From: a virus | Reading direction: 5' to 3' (one strand) | IMG/VR virus record: IMGVR_UViG_3300027852_000129 | Coordinates: 1 to 31,291 of that record | Length of the DNA stretch: 31,291 nucleotides | Part shown: one piece after another, positions 6,660-12,792 of the stretch | How positions within the stretch are numbered: the stretch's first letter is position 1 | Layout: every line of letters begins with the position of its first letter | The notes under the pieces: generated by a model | What the model saw: only the letters and a program-made list of their open reading frames with translations | The model's database searches: none | Told to the model about the DNA's origin: nothing | Translations under genes and position numbers: made by a program

Positions 6660-6914
6660 TTATCTCCTTAAATTGCCACGACGGATACGATCCATCACTG
6701 ATTTTTCGTTCTGGTCTTTAATGTGTTTGGTCTCAAGCTGTAGATCGAGCTGATCATCAACAAGTTGGTGGATTTTAACACGAATTTCTTCCTGCTTGAT
6801 CATATCCTCAGCTTCGATAGAAGCATCAAATTCAAGCATGGAGATACGCATCTGAGAGCTGATAGCTTCGGCTCGCTTTGAGATCTTCAGTAGATTTTCG
6901 ATTAGTTCTTGCAT
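6660..6914 (-). CDS. Hypothetical coiled-coil protein, 84 aa
   Basis: Almost the entire 84-residue sequence is predicted helix with heptad-like spacing (MQELIENLLKISKRAEAISS at the start, then repeated charged heptads) and a basic end (MDRIRRGNLRR). The start at 6914 follows AAAGGTAATTAA. Function unknown. Its leader (6915-7038) contains two long hairpins, listed separately. Confidence 0.6.
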   Translation of the reverse strand: MQELIENLLKISKRAEAISSQMRISMLEFDASIEAEDMIKQEEIRVKIHQLVDDQLDLQLETKHIKDQNEKSVMDRIRRGNLRR

Positions 6915-6940
6915 TTAATTACCTTTGGCAGTTGGTTGGG

Positions 6941-6972
6941 TGGGGCGTACACACGGACATATATACGCCCCA
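6941..6972 (-). other. Hairpin in an untranslated leader
   Basis: TGGGGCGTA (6941-6949) pairs perfectly with TACGCCCCA (6964-6972) across a 14-base loop. It sits 27 bases upstream of the start at 6914 in a gene-free stretch (6915-7038). No T-run follows in either direction, so it is not an ordinary terminator; an RNA-stability or regulatory element is possible. Confidence 0.5.
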
Positions 6973-7031
6973 CTAGACGTCACCCCGCATTGGCATAAGC
7001 TACCACACCCGCCAGCGCAAAGGGACCGCCA

Positions 7032-7053
7032 CGGACCACTATATAGCGGTCCG
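7032..7053 (-). other. Hairpin spanning a stop codon
   Basis: CGGACC (7032-7037) pairs with GGTCCG (7048-7053). The loop contains the TAG of the 67-aa gene. No T-run follows, so a processing or pausing element is as likely as a terminator. Confidence 0.4.
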
Positions 7054-7242
7054 TATAAGCGACGCTCTGTATTCCGCAGGACAGAAACGCCGCCTGTTCA
7101 GTGGAGAAAGGGTCATGTAATCTACTTGCTTCCATATCACATTACCATTTCTTAGATATTTTCGTTGCACTTCACCAGATGGGAGAAGTCTTATGGTCTT
7201 GGGCCTATTATATTTGATACGGCTCCTAAACCATGTCTTCAT
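7039..7242 (-). CDS. Hypothetical basic protein, 67 aa
   Basis: This small protein is very basic (MKTWFRSRIKYNRPKTIRLL; LNRRRFCPAEYRASLIR). The ATG at 7242 has AAAGG about ten bases upstream, an acceptable but not strong site. It lies between two hairpins (7032-7053 and 7265-7291). Basicity suggests nucleic-acid binding, but no known domain is visible and the ORF could be fortuitous. Confidence 0.4.
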   Translation of the reverse strand: MKTWFRSRIKYNRPKTIRLLPSGEVQRKYLRNGNVIWKQVDYMTLSPLNRRRFCPAEYRASLIRTAI

Positions 7243-7264
7243 CTAATAAAACCTTTTATTACTA

Positions 7265-7291
7265 GGGCCAACCTAAGCTATAGGCTGGCCC
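7265..7291 (-). terminator. Stem-loop after the secreted-protein gene, possible terminator
   Basis: GGGCCA-A-CCTA / TAGG-C-TGGCCC forms a 10-bp stem with a one-base mismatch and a 5-base loop. It lies 14 bases past the TAA of the 131-aa gene. No T-run follows on the minus strand, so termination would be weak or Rho-assisted. Confidence 0.5.
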
Positions 7292-7305
7292 GTGACCACT
7301 TTAGT

Positions 7306-7701
7306 TTATCGGCGGCCTTTGTCTTCATTCTTGGATCCATCCCGATCTTTGCCACCACGACCATCATTTCCACCGCGACCATTATGCTCTGAAGCATTGT
7401 CGTTATCACGATCTGGTTCGCAGTCGTCGCCATCGCCATCGCCATCGCCATCGCCATCTGGTTCTTCAACCTCAATTTCCGGATCAGTGATCTCAGGTTC
7501 TGGACGATCCCGTTCAGGCTCGTCGTCGCTGTCAACGTGATCATCATTATAGCCATTACCGCAGGGCAGCAGCCCAAAGAGAATGCGACACTTTGGGCCA
7601 ATGACGATAGGGTCTTCAACTGCTGGATTAAACGAACCGGCGTTGCCCATAGAAGCGGACAGCGTGATCGTCAGTGCTGATGTCAAAAGTAGTTTCTTCA
7701 T
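7306..7701 (-). CDS. Secreted acidic Asp/Gly-repeat protein, 131 aa
   Basis: The N-terminus is a classical signal peptide (MKKLLLTSALTITLSASMG, cut near NAG, residues 20-22). The mature part has two Cys (KCRILFGLLPCG), then a very acidic low-complexity region (DDEPERDRPEPEITDPEIE), a (DG)n run encoded by five GCCATC repeats (7429-7458), and an Asn/Gly/Arg/Lys-rich tail ending KGRR. Asp-Gly repeats often bind calcium. The protein should be exported to the periplasm or beyond. I do not recognise a family. It lies between the 55-aa membrane gene and a stem-loop. Confidence 0.7.
   Translation of the reverse strand: MKKLLLTSALTITLSASMGNAGSFNPAVEDPIVIGPKCRILFGLLPCGNGYNDDHVDSDDEPERDRPEPEITDPEIEVEEPDGDGDGDGDGDDCEPDRDNDNASEHNGRGGNDGRGGKDRDGSKNEDKGRR
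7429..7458. repeat. Hexanucleotide tandem repeat (GCCATC)x5
   Basis: Five perfect copies of GCCATC lie inside the secreted-protein gene and encode alternating Asp and Gly. Copy-number change adds or removes DG pairs without a frameshift. Confidence 0.9.
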
Positions 7702-7711
7702 TGTAGTTTCC

Positions 7712-7879
7712 TTACGGGTTGATCGTAAAAACGATAATTAATAGTGAAATTAGCGAAGCCACAATTAATGCACTAATTGAAAATCCACGCGGTACTTTTC
7801 GCCCAGACACAGTAGCCATCGTGATGAAACATACAAACACGACAACCGACATTAGATAATAATCGTAGAATATTTCCAT
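7712..7879 (-). CDS. Small two-pass membrane protein, 55 aa
   Basis: This gene is too short for most ORF filters but well supported: the ATG at 7879 follows AGGAGGCTACCATA and the promoter at 7905-7945 is directly upstream. The product has two hydrophobic segments (about residues 9-24 and 34-52) separated by a basic loop (SGRKVPRGF). Both ends therefore probably lie on the same side of the membrane. The TAA is followed by GGAAACTACA and the ATG of the secreted protein. Function unknown. Confidence 0.65.
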   Translation of the reverse strand: MEIFYDYYLMSVVVFVCFITMATVSGRKVPRGFSISALIVASLISLLIIVFTINP

Positions 7880-7904
7880 TATGGTAGCCTCCTAACATAC
7901 AAAT

Positions 7905-7945
7905 ACTATGCCATAGGAAAAAAGCTATGACAAATTCTATTTATC
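7905..7945 (-). promoter_or_regulatory. Promoter with 17-bp operator, copy 5
   Basis: The operator GACAAATTCTATTTATC is at 7929-7945 and overlaps the TAA of the upstream gene (7941-7943). It gives a -35 box TTGTCA, a 17-bp spacer and a -10 box CATAGT (7905-7910). It drives the unit from 7879 down to about 6088. Confidence 0.75.
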
Positions 7946-8237
7946 CGGTCGCTGAGTCCCAGTCCTCATACTCGAACATCTCTGGAATATAGGATTCTAG
8001 GATAAGGATTGTTTCTAGACGTTGCTTTCGCCCAAGATCAGATCTAAATAAAACACCGACACGAAACTTAACAGTTCCTTCGATTAATTCCTGTTCACCA
8101 CGCCATCCTGGAAGTTGATCACCCAAGGAGGGACCAGTGTAGATGCCAACGCAATCGAATGGTGTATTACCCCACTTAGGAGAAGGGTTCCAGAAACCTA
8201 CTCGTATTCCTGCTGATATATGCACGTAATCCACCAT
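7941..8237 (-). CDS. Hypothetical protein, 98 aa
   Basis: Unknown 98-residue soluble protein (MVDYVHISAGIRVGFWNPSP). It is beta-rich, with Gly and aromatic residues in the first half and an acidic C-terminus (FEYEDWDSATG). Its stop codon lies inside the operator at 7929-7945. No ribosome binding site precedes the ATG at 8237. Instead, a hairpin and possible promoter boxes lie within 40 bases, so it may be translated from a very short leader. Confidence 0.6.
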   Translation of the reverse strand: MVDYVHISAGIRVGFWNPSPKWGNTPFDCVGIYTGPSLGDQLPGWRGEQELIEGTVKFRVGVLFRSDLGRKQRLETILILESYIPEMFEYEDWDSATG

Positions 8238-8246
8238 GTTGGGATG

Positions 8247-8276
8247 ATAGTATCACCCGCTTATAACGGGTGACAA
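8247..8276 (-). promoter_or_regulatory. Stem-loop between possible -35 and -10 boxes
   Basis: TCACCCG (8253-8259) pairs with CGGGTGA (8267-8273). On the minus strand TTGTCA (8271-8276) and TACTAT (8247-8252) flank it with an 18-bp spacer, as -35 and -10 boxes would. A transcript from it would start almost at the ATG at 8237. It could instead be a weak terminator after the 101-aa gene. Confidence 0.35.
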
Positions 8277-8292
8277 TATCTTTTGTTTATGA

Positions 8293-8598
8293 TTAATCTT
8301 TGAAGCCCATGTCAAGCCCACGCAAGAACTCTTCGATAGCATCGACCCTGCGAGAAATTGAGGAGCTACTGTTGCCACGAGGTACGCGAATTTCACCAAA
8401 CATTTCTTTACGGACACGAGACACAGAAGCGGAAGAACATTCAACGATATCTGCAATGCGTAAATCAGACCACGAGCCATCGTAGATCCATATATCCCCA
8501 TTCTCTTTGAGATGCTCCTTCAATAGTCCCTGAATAGCAAATATCTGCTTTAGTGTGGCGACGGTGCGGGTTGTTTTCCGTCCTTTATCAATAGTCAT
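8293..8598 (-). CDS. Probable DNA-binding helix-turn-helix protein, 101 aa
   Basis: After a basic start (MTIDKGRKTTRTVATLKQ) the middle reads WSDLRIADIVECSSASVSRV (about residues 43-62). This fits a helix-turn-helix: 'IADIVECSSASVSRVRKEMFGEIR' has the Ala/Ser turn and basic recognition helix. The C-terminal third is an acidic helix. It could be a small transcriptional regulator and is one of two candidates to read the repeated operator. It overlaps the upstream gene by 11 bp. Confidence 0.5.
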   Translation of the reverse strand: MTIDKGRKTTRTVATLKQIFAIQGLLKEHLKENGDIWIYDGSWSDLRIADIVECSSASVSRVRKEMFGEIRVPRGNSSSSISRRVDAIEEFLRGLDMGFKD

Positions 8599-8935
8599 AG
8601 TCTATCTCCTGTTCTGCGGCCCATTCATAGGCGTTATTGATCACATCTGAGCCGCCATAAAAGAATGTGATAAATTGTGTTTCTGTTAGGATCAGTGAAA
8701 TCATAGCTTTAGTTCTGTTCTCTCCATGAGGAATATCAGTAAGCCTGATTTCAGATATTTCAAATTGGGCTGGTGAGCCTGGATCACCAGGATCGTTCAA
8801 TGAAGGCATGACCATCGGTTCTGGAAGTTCTGTCATGGTGAGATCTACCTCACATAACGCAGACTTCCAGATAGAGTACCCGCCATTAGTTTCTTCCAGA
8901 ATATTGAAGTCTTCTAATTCAAAAGTTAATGTCAT
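8588..8935 (-). CDS. Hypothetical acidic protein, 115 aa
   Basis: Unknown 115-residue acidic protein. The first half is beta-rich (MTLTFELEDFNILEETNGG) and the C-terminus is EWAAEQEIDYDY. The loop LNDPGDPGSPAQF (about residues 46-58) is Pro/Gly-rich. Its ATG overlaps the TGA of the gene upstream (8932-8935), so the two are coupled. No membrane segment or known motif is visible. Confidence 0.6.
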   Translation of the reverse strand: MTLTFELEDFNILEETNGGYSIWKSALCEVDLTMTELPEPMVMPSLNDPGDPGSPAQFEISEIRLTDIPHGENRTKAMISLILTETQFITFFYGGSDVINNAYEWAAEQEIDYDY

Positions 8936-9144
8936 TGGAAATTCTCTTTTAGGAAATCAGTTATATCTTCAGCCGCTATCTCCAACTCACTGATCTTATA
9001 CTTCTTACCTGTGATTTCACCAGCAGCATCAGCAGCCTTACGCTTTGTCATACCGCGTTGCGTCATACCAGCACCAAGGAGGCGGCAAGTGCCTCTTACT
9101 TGGGCTATTCGGAAGCGTGAATATTGTTCTGGTGTTGTTATCAC
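8932..9144 (-). CDS. Hypothetical small basic protein, 70 aa, GTG start
   Basis: I place the start at the GTG at 9144 because AAGGAGACTACC precedes it directly. The longer frame opening at 9195 would start inside a leader hairpin (CCGGGG 9164-9169 with CCCCGG 9186-9191). The product reads MITTPEQYSRFRIAQVRGTC and has a basic middle (TQRGMTKRKAADAAGE). It is first in the operon from 9242-9283. Function unknown. Confidence 0.55.
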   Translation of the reverse strand: MITTPEQYSRFRIAQVRGTCRLLGAGMTQRGMTKRKAADAAGEITGKKYKISELEIAAEDITDFLKENFQ

Positions 9145-9241
9145 GGTAGTCTCCTTAAATAATCCGGGGAATGCGAAGTCCCGTGCCCCGGTCACGACTC
9201 AAAGGTAAAAAGTGCAAAAACCCTGCCTCGCTTATATATTA

Positions 9242-9283
9242 AGTATAGCCGTAGTAAAGTAGTTGTGACAAATTCTATTTGTC
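9242..9283 (-). promoter_or_regulatory. Promoter with perfect 17-bp palindromic operator, copy 6
   Basis: GACAAATTCTATTTGTC at 9267-9283 is the best copy: GACAAA and TTTGTC are perfect inverted arms around TTCTA. The TAG of the upstream gene lies inside it. The -35 box is TTGTCA and TATACT (9242-9247) the -10 box, spaced 18 bp. Confidence 0.8.
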
Positions 9284-9529
9284 ATTCATTCCATCAGTTG
9301 GTAATTCGTTTGGATTGACTTGCATAAAGCGAGCAATCTCGAAGAACTCTCGACAAGGACGAGTCCAAGTAGGAGAAGACATTGGACCATCGCATCTGTA
9401 AACCACGACAGGTGTCATCGTTGCTTCTTCGATAGCGAATGCAATTATCTCATATCGCTGATTAGTTTTCTTATGTTTCCACCAACCGAACTTTGGTTGA
9501 TACTGACTACTTGGATCTGCGATTGTCAT
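9275..9529 (-). CDS. DUF1653-like protein, 84 aa
   Basis: The sequence pattern (GWWKHKKTNQRYEIIAFAIE, residues 15-34, then VVVYRC, then WTRPCREFFE) matches DUF1653. Those are small beta-barrel proteins with 'G-x-Y-x-H-x-K-x-x-x-Y-x-V', 'VVYR' and 'WVRP-x-x-x-F'. Their role is not established; they are common in phages and bacteria. The protein ends MNDK with its stop inside the operator at 9267-9283. Its ATG overlaps the TGA of the next gene upstream. Confidence 0.6.
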   Translation of the reverse strand: MTIADPSSQYQPKFGWWKHKKTNQRYEIIAFAIEEATMTPVVVYRCDGPMSSPTWTRPCREFFEIARFMQVNPNELPTDGMNDK

Positions 9530-9717
9530 GGTTTTCCCCTATCTACTTCTTTAAGCATTTCTTGAGCAACAGCATCAGATATTTTCCATCTAACCGGTTC
9601 CATAGCCATTCTCTCATAGCTTAGATACCATTGATTGGAGTTATCTAGTTCTAACCGTAAATTACGCCATGTATTTCTGGGATCATCTCTACTTCTTAGA
9701 AATCCAACATAACTCAA
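9526..9717 (-). CDS. Hypothetical protein, 63 aa, TTG start
   Basis: The only start that fits is the TTG at 9717. It overlaps the upstream TGA (TTGA), exactly as the ATGA junctions do elsewhere here, and GAGGATATACCGTT precedes it. The 63-residue product is soluble and aromatic-rich (MSYVGFLRSRDDPRNTWRNL) and ends in a basic helix. Unknown family. It is coupled to the ATPase-like gene upstream and to the DUF1653-like gene downstream. Confidence 0.55.
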   Translation of the reverse strand: MSYVGFLRSRDDPRNTWRNLRLELDNSNQWYLSYERMAMEPVRWKISDAVAQEMLKEVDRGKP

Positions 9718-10757
9718 AACGGTATATCCTCTTCACTAAGTGCTTCTTTGCAGGCTTCAATGATATCATCTTGATCGATGTTCTCTATCAACCATCTGAT
9801 CTGTTTCTCAGTCAGACTGACATCAATCTGTTCTTTCCGTTCTTCGACCGTGGTGAGGTTCCGGTACATAGTGCGGACACGCTTTGGGAGAACTCCTCCA
9901 TCAGTGTTAGCTCGGTATCCCATGGAAGCAAAGAATGGAGTAGACGGAGCAATATGTGGTTGATCGAACGGAAGACTACCCTCATAGAAGGCATCTTCAT
10001 CGGCATCCAGTACCTTATCAATGATATCTTGGTTAGCTGTTGCCATAATGGCTTCCATGATGCGACACCCGTCGCTGTAGGGCCATTTAGAAGTTCGATC
10101 CTCGGTTAAGGTGACACCAAGATTGAAGTCATAGGTATACAGCGAAGGCTTGTTCAGGTCGGTGACCCGCAATCCACGGAAGAAGATATAATTAGAAGGA
10201 CCATCGTAGATACTAAGCGGACCAATCTCTAGTACCAGTTCCTTCTCTGGTGGTAGGAATATCTCTTCATTTAGGTAAGCTTCTTCCATTTCTGGGCAGT
10301 CAATCACAATGACAGTTCTACCTTCTCCGATATGACCATGCTCCCGCAGAAACAGACTGACCTCTTTGCCAGTGTCTTCAATGATAAAGCTATTACCGGC
10401 CTCATCACGGGTGTTACTCTCCAGCTCACGGACAGCCATCCACGGCTCCCAATGCTTTCCTAGCTCAGTCGTATAGCCGAGCTTCTCCTTCTTCCACTTG
10501 TTAAGGAAACCTTTGCGTCGGCGAACACGGATCATACCGAACTCAGTGCCACGGAAGTCTTCCTGATCTGTGTAGAATTCATATTCAGTTTCGCCCAAGA
10601 AGAGACGAAAGGTCCCACCAAGGCGAAGGCATACAGCGATCGCGTATTTGAGACCAGTTCCGAAGAAACCAATCGGGTTTTCTCCTAACTTAACATTGAT
10701 ACCGAAAGTAGTCGCCGCCGCCAGCGGCATCAGTCCATCATTTTGAAAACAAAACAT
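9714..10757 (-). CDS. GHKL-type ATPase-like protein, 347 aa
   Basis: The N-terminal region (ENPIGFFGTGLKYAIAVCLR, residues 26-45) has the Gly-rich 'G-x-F-G-x-G-L-K' lid typical of the ATP-binding fold of gyrase, Hsp90, histidine kinases and MutL. A helix and beta-sheet region follow. Similar proteins with 'NPIGFFGTGLKYAIA' occur in phages and prophages without an assigned role. I see no clear catalytic Glu/Asn in the first 20 residues (FQNDGLMPLAAATTFG may supply the Asn). The C-terminal third is highly charged. It is the longest gene of the 11981-12021 operon. Confidence 0.5.
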   Translation of the reverse strand: MFCFQNDGLMPLAAATTFGINVKLGENPIGFFGTGLKYAIAVCLRLGGTFRLFLGETEYEFYTDQEDFRGTEFGMIRVRRRKGFLNKWKKEKLGYTTELGKHWEPWMAVRELESNTRDEAGNSFIIEDTGKEVSLFLREHGHIGEGRTVIVIDCPEMEEAYLNEEIFLPPEKELVLEIGPLSIYDGPSNYIFFRGLRVTDLNKPSLYTYDFNLGVTLTEDRTSKWPYSDGCRIMEAIMATANQDIIDKVLDADEDAFYEGSLPFDQPHIAPSTPFFASMGYRANTDGGVLPKRVRTMYRNLTTVEERKEQIDVSLTEKQIRWLIENIDQDDIIEACKEALSEEDIPF

Positions 10758-10777
10758 TAGGTAGATATTCCTTTTAT

Positions 10778-11113
10778 CTAAGCACGAGAACCACGCAGCC
10801 GAGTGAACTTGATATTCAATTGACGACTATGTTCTCTTTCAGTACGACGTTTAATCGCACGAAGGACCTGACGGGTCGGCTCGCGCTTGATCACTGGGAT
10901 CTTGGCGTTAGCTTTCTTCTTGGCTGTGTCGCGATCAATCGCACGGTAAAGGCCAGCTCTAGCAGGCTCGGGGAACTTGAACGAGATGTTCCAGTTGTTG
11001 GTGATCAACCGCTCTGCTGCTGTCATGGTGTGCGACCGGTTGTCGTAGTAGTTAGTGTTTTTCTTGCGGAAGCGGCGGCGTATTTTCTTAGCGATACGTG
11101 ACATTAGTGACAT
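10778..11113 (-). CDS. Hypothetical highly basic protein, 111 aa
   Basis: The 111-residue product is strongly basic at both ends (IAKKIRRRFRKKNTN; IKRRTEREHSRQ...LRGSRA), suggesting nucleic-acid binding. The ATG at 11113 overlaps the upstream TAA (TAATG) and AAAGGATTTCATA serves as ribosome binding site. A second ATG nine bases in is the alternative start. No known domain is visible. Confidence 0.6.
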   Translation of the reverse strand: MSLMSRIAKKIRRRFRKKNTNYYDNRSHTMTAAERLITNNWNISFKFPEPARAGLYRAIDRDTAKKKANAKIPVIKREPTRQVLRAIKRRTEREHSRQLNIKFTRLRGSRA

Positions 11114-11832
11114 TATGAAATCCTTTTCACATTTGACTGTTGACGTTGAATTGGACGACTAAGATTGACTCTGTTACCAGCGGCCTGACCTTGACTATAG
11201 GCACTGAGATTCATATTGACGCCAGATCTGCGTGATTTCTTAAGCTTCACATCTGGCAGCATACTCTCCATACCTTGTTCAATCAGTGCTGTCTTGACTT
11301 CAACTAGATCATTACCAGTGCTGTCGGAAACCACAGTGCGAGCCTCTATCAGCTCTTTTAACCGTCCGTTTACGCGCTCTGCAAATCCTATCATGAATGA
11401 CCAGTATTGAGTGTGGCGCGACTCGTCTGATTTAGCGTTAGTTGATAGGAATTCCTTCCATCCTCGATCCATGCTGTCGTGGATCAACCCAAGAAGAAAC
11501 TCGGCCATCTCAACATCGTTTATCAAGCCGAACATCTTTAGATGCTTCTTTCTGGGTTCCGCGTATGATGTCCAGGCTTTTATTCCACAAAACTTCCCAA
11601 TGGTGGTCGCGCAGTATTTCTGGGAAGGATGGATCGCCTTCTGGCGCTGCGTGAACTCCCCCGAGCGCATATCGCGCTTGAACTCAACAGCTTTAAGATC
11701 AGCCTCGGTAATACCGTGCTTCTCCATTAGCTTTTCGGCAATGGACAACGCTGCCATTGCTTCATCTTCAGTCGCACCGTTCTCAGGGATCTTAGCCTTG
11801 AGCGCAGCAATCTTTTCAATCATATCTTTCAT
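11113..11832 (-). CDS. DUF2786-family protein, 239 aa
   Basis: The first 45 residues (IAALKAKIPENGATEDEAMA, then AEKLMEKHGITEADL) match DUF2786: 'I-x-x-L-L-x-x-x-x-x-x-G-A-T-x-x-E-A-x-x-A-x-x-x-A-x-x-L-M-x-K-H-G-I'. The region behind it resembles the DUF7168 domain that commonly follows. These proteins are widespread in phages and their function is unknown to me. The C-terminus is basic and Gln/Asn-rich (QGQAAGNRVNLSRPIQRQQS). The 38-aa gene lies upstream. Confidence 0.7.
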   Translation of the reverse strand: MKDMIEKIAALKAKIPENGATEDEAMAALSIAEKLMEKHGITEADLKAVEFKRDMRSGEFTQRQKAIHPSQKYCATTIGKFCGIKAWTSYAEPRKKHLKMFGLINDVEMAEFLLGLIHDSMDRGWKEFLSTNAKSDESRHTQYWSFMIGFAERVNGRLKELIEARTVVSDSTGNDLVEVKTALIEQGMESMLPDVKLKKSRRSGVNMNLSAYSQGQAAGNRVNLSRPIQRQQSNVKRIS

Positions 11833-11838
11833 GGTAGT

Positions 11839-11955
11839 CTACTCTTCTGGTTGTTGCTCGAGCATACCTTCCAAATAATGGTTGGGTGCGATAGAGTATC
11901 CCAATTGAATGAGAGCGTCTGCCGCCCATGCTCGTGCAAAGTTGATTAGGTACAT
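11839..11955 (-). CDS. 38-aa microprotein, operon leader
   Basis: It reads MYLINFARAWAADALIQLGY then SIAPNHYLEGMLEQQPEE. The ATG at 11955 follows AAGGATAACCA, and the promoter with the perfect -10 TATAAT is directly upstream. Its TAG lies six bases before the ATG of the DUF2786 gene. It may be a real microprotein or an upstream leader peptide. Confidence 0.5.
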   Translation of the reverse strand: MYLINFARAWAADALIQLGYSIAPNHYLEGMLEQQPEE

Positions 11956-11980
11956 TGGTTATCCTTATTTATTATTATTA

Positions 11981-12021
11981 ATTATAGCTCAAGGATAACC
12001 TCGAGACCAGTTCTACTGTTC
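11981..12021 (-). promoter_or_regulatory. Promoter with 17-bp operator, copy 7 (consensus -10)
   Basis: The operator variant GACCAGTTCTACTGTTC is at 12005-12021. The -35 box is TGGTCT, the spacer is 17 bp, and the -10 box is the exact consensus TATAAT (11981-11986). It drives the operon 11955 to 9275. Confidence 0.8.
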
Positions 12022-12672
12022 GCCAAATGTTACGAACGTAGCGGGGATTTTCATCCACTTAGATTTGTTCTCACGTGGAGACAAACACTTACTGTCAATC
12101 GTTGTAACGCGCCAGATCACACCCGAGTTAATCTCCAGCATCACATCGCCCTTAACGACTTGACCCTTCTTAGAGATCACGTGTATACTTTTAGACTTTG
12201 GACCAGATGGATCCATACCGAGCATTGTGAGTTCAACAGTGTGTGGTGTCACGATCTCGATCGCATCCTCTGTGAAGCCGACACATGCGCCATTTTCACC
12301 CTTCATTTCTAGGACCATCTGCCCCAGAGAATTCTTAGTGAGGAACGTGCCGTAGCGAACAGGATCTTCCTTGGTTTGATATAGAGTAGGTTTTGTCATA
12401 ATTAATTCTTCCTCTGGTTGGTTGCGATAGAATTGAAAGTCCTCTGCTTCACGCCACTTTCTGTCGTGTTTAGTGTAATGCGTAGAACTCTGGTAAGTGA
12501 AACGAATATACCATCCAGGTGTTGGAATGTATCTGCGTTCCGAAGATCCCCATCTGTGCTTCGCATAATAAGGCGGTCTCTCTAGGTGGTAATCAACTTC
12601 CAATACAATAATCTTAGACGTACCGGTCTTCAACCGTACCTCATCTCCTGTCTTGAAAGGTGGTTCAAACAT
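12013..12672 (-). CDS. Hypothetical protein, 219 aa
   Basis: I do not recognise this 219-residue protein. The N-terminal half resembles small beta-barrel (SH3-like) segments: FKTGDEVRLKTGTSKIIVLE about residues 6-25, then YTKHDRKWREAEDFQFY. A second region (about 90-219) is also beta-rich, with KKGQVVKGDVMLE. The start at 12672 follows AGGAAAGAGAT. It is last in the unit from 13826-13866, downstream of the tRNA-like region. Confidence 0.6.
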   Translation of the reverse strand: MFEPPFKTGDEVRLKTGTSKIIVLEVDYHLERPPYYAKHRWGSSERRYIPTPGWYIRFTYQSSTHYTKHDRKWREAEDFQFYRNQPEEELIMTKPTLYQTKEDPVRYGTFLTKNSLGQMVLEMKGENGACVGFTEDAIEIVTPHTVELTMLGMDPSGPKSKSIHVISKKGQVVKGDVMLEINSGVIWRVTTIDSKCLSPRENKSKWMKIPATFVTFGEQ

Positions 12673-12690
12673 ATCTCTTTCCTAGCAGGC

Positions 12691-12722
12691 GGGGTCGACA
12701 GAAGTTCCTATCCATCGACCCC
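12691..12722 (-). other. Stem-loop between the tRNA-like region and the next gene
   Basis: GGGGTCGA (12691-12698) pairs perfectly with TCGACCCC (12715-12722), loop 16 bases. There is no T-run. It lies just before the ribosome binding site of the gene starting at 12672 and may separate the RNA from the mRNA. Confidence 0.5.
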
Positions 12723-12792
12723 TATTGCTTTGATTAAACATCAAGTGCTCATCTAAGAGCAGCACCCGATCAACTTTTAGACCACTGAGGTC

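Noticed and set aside
7292-7540. Rightward Ser/Pro-rich ORF
   Set aside because: It is the reverse shadow of the Asp/Gly repeat of the secreted protein on the minus strand and has no ribosome site.
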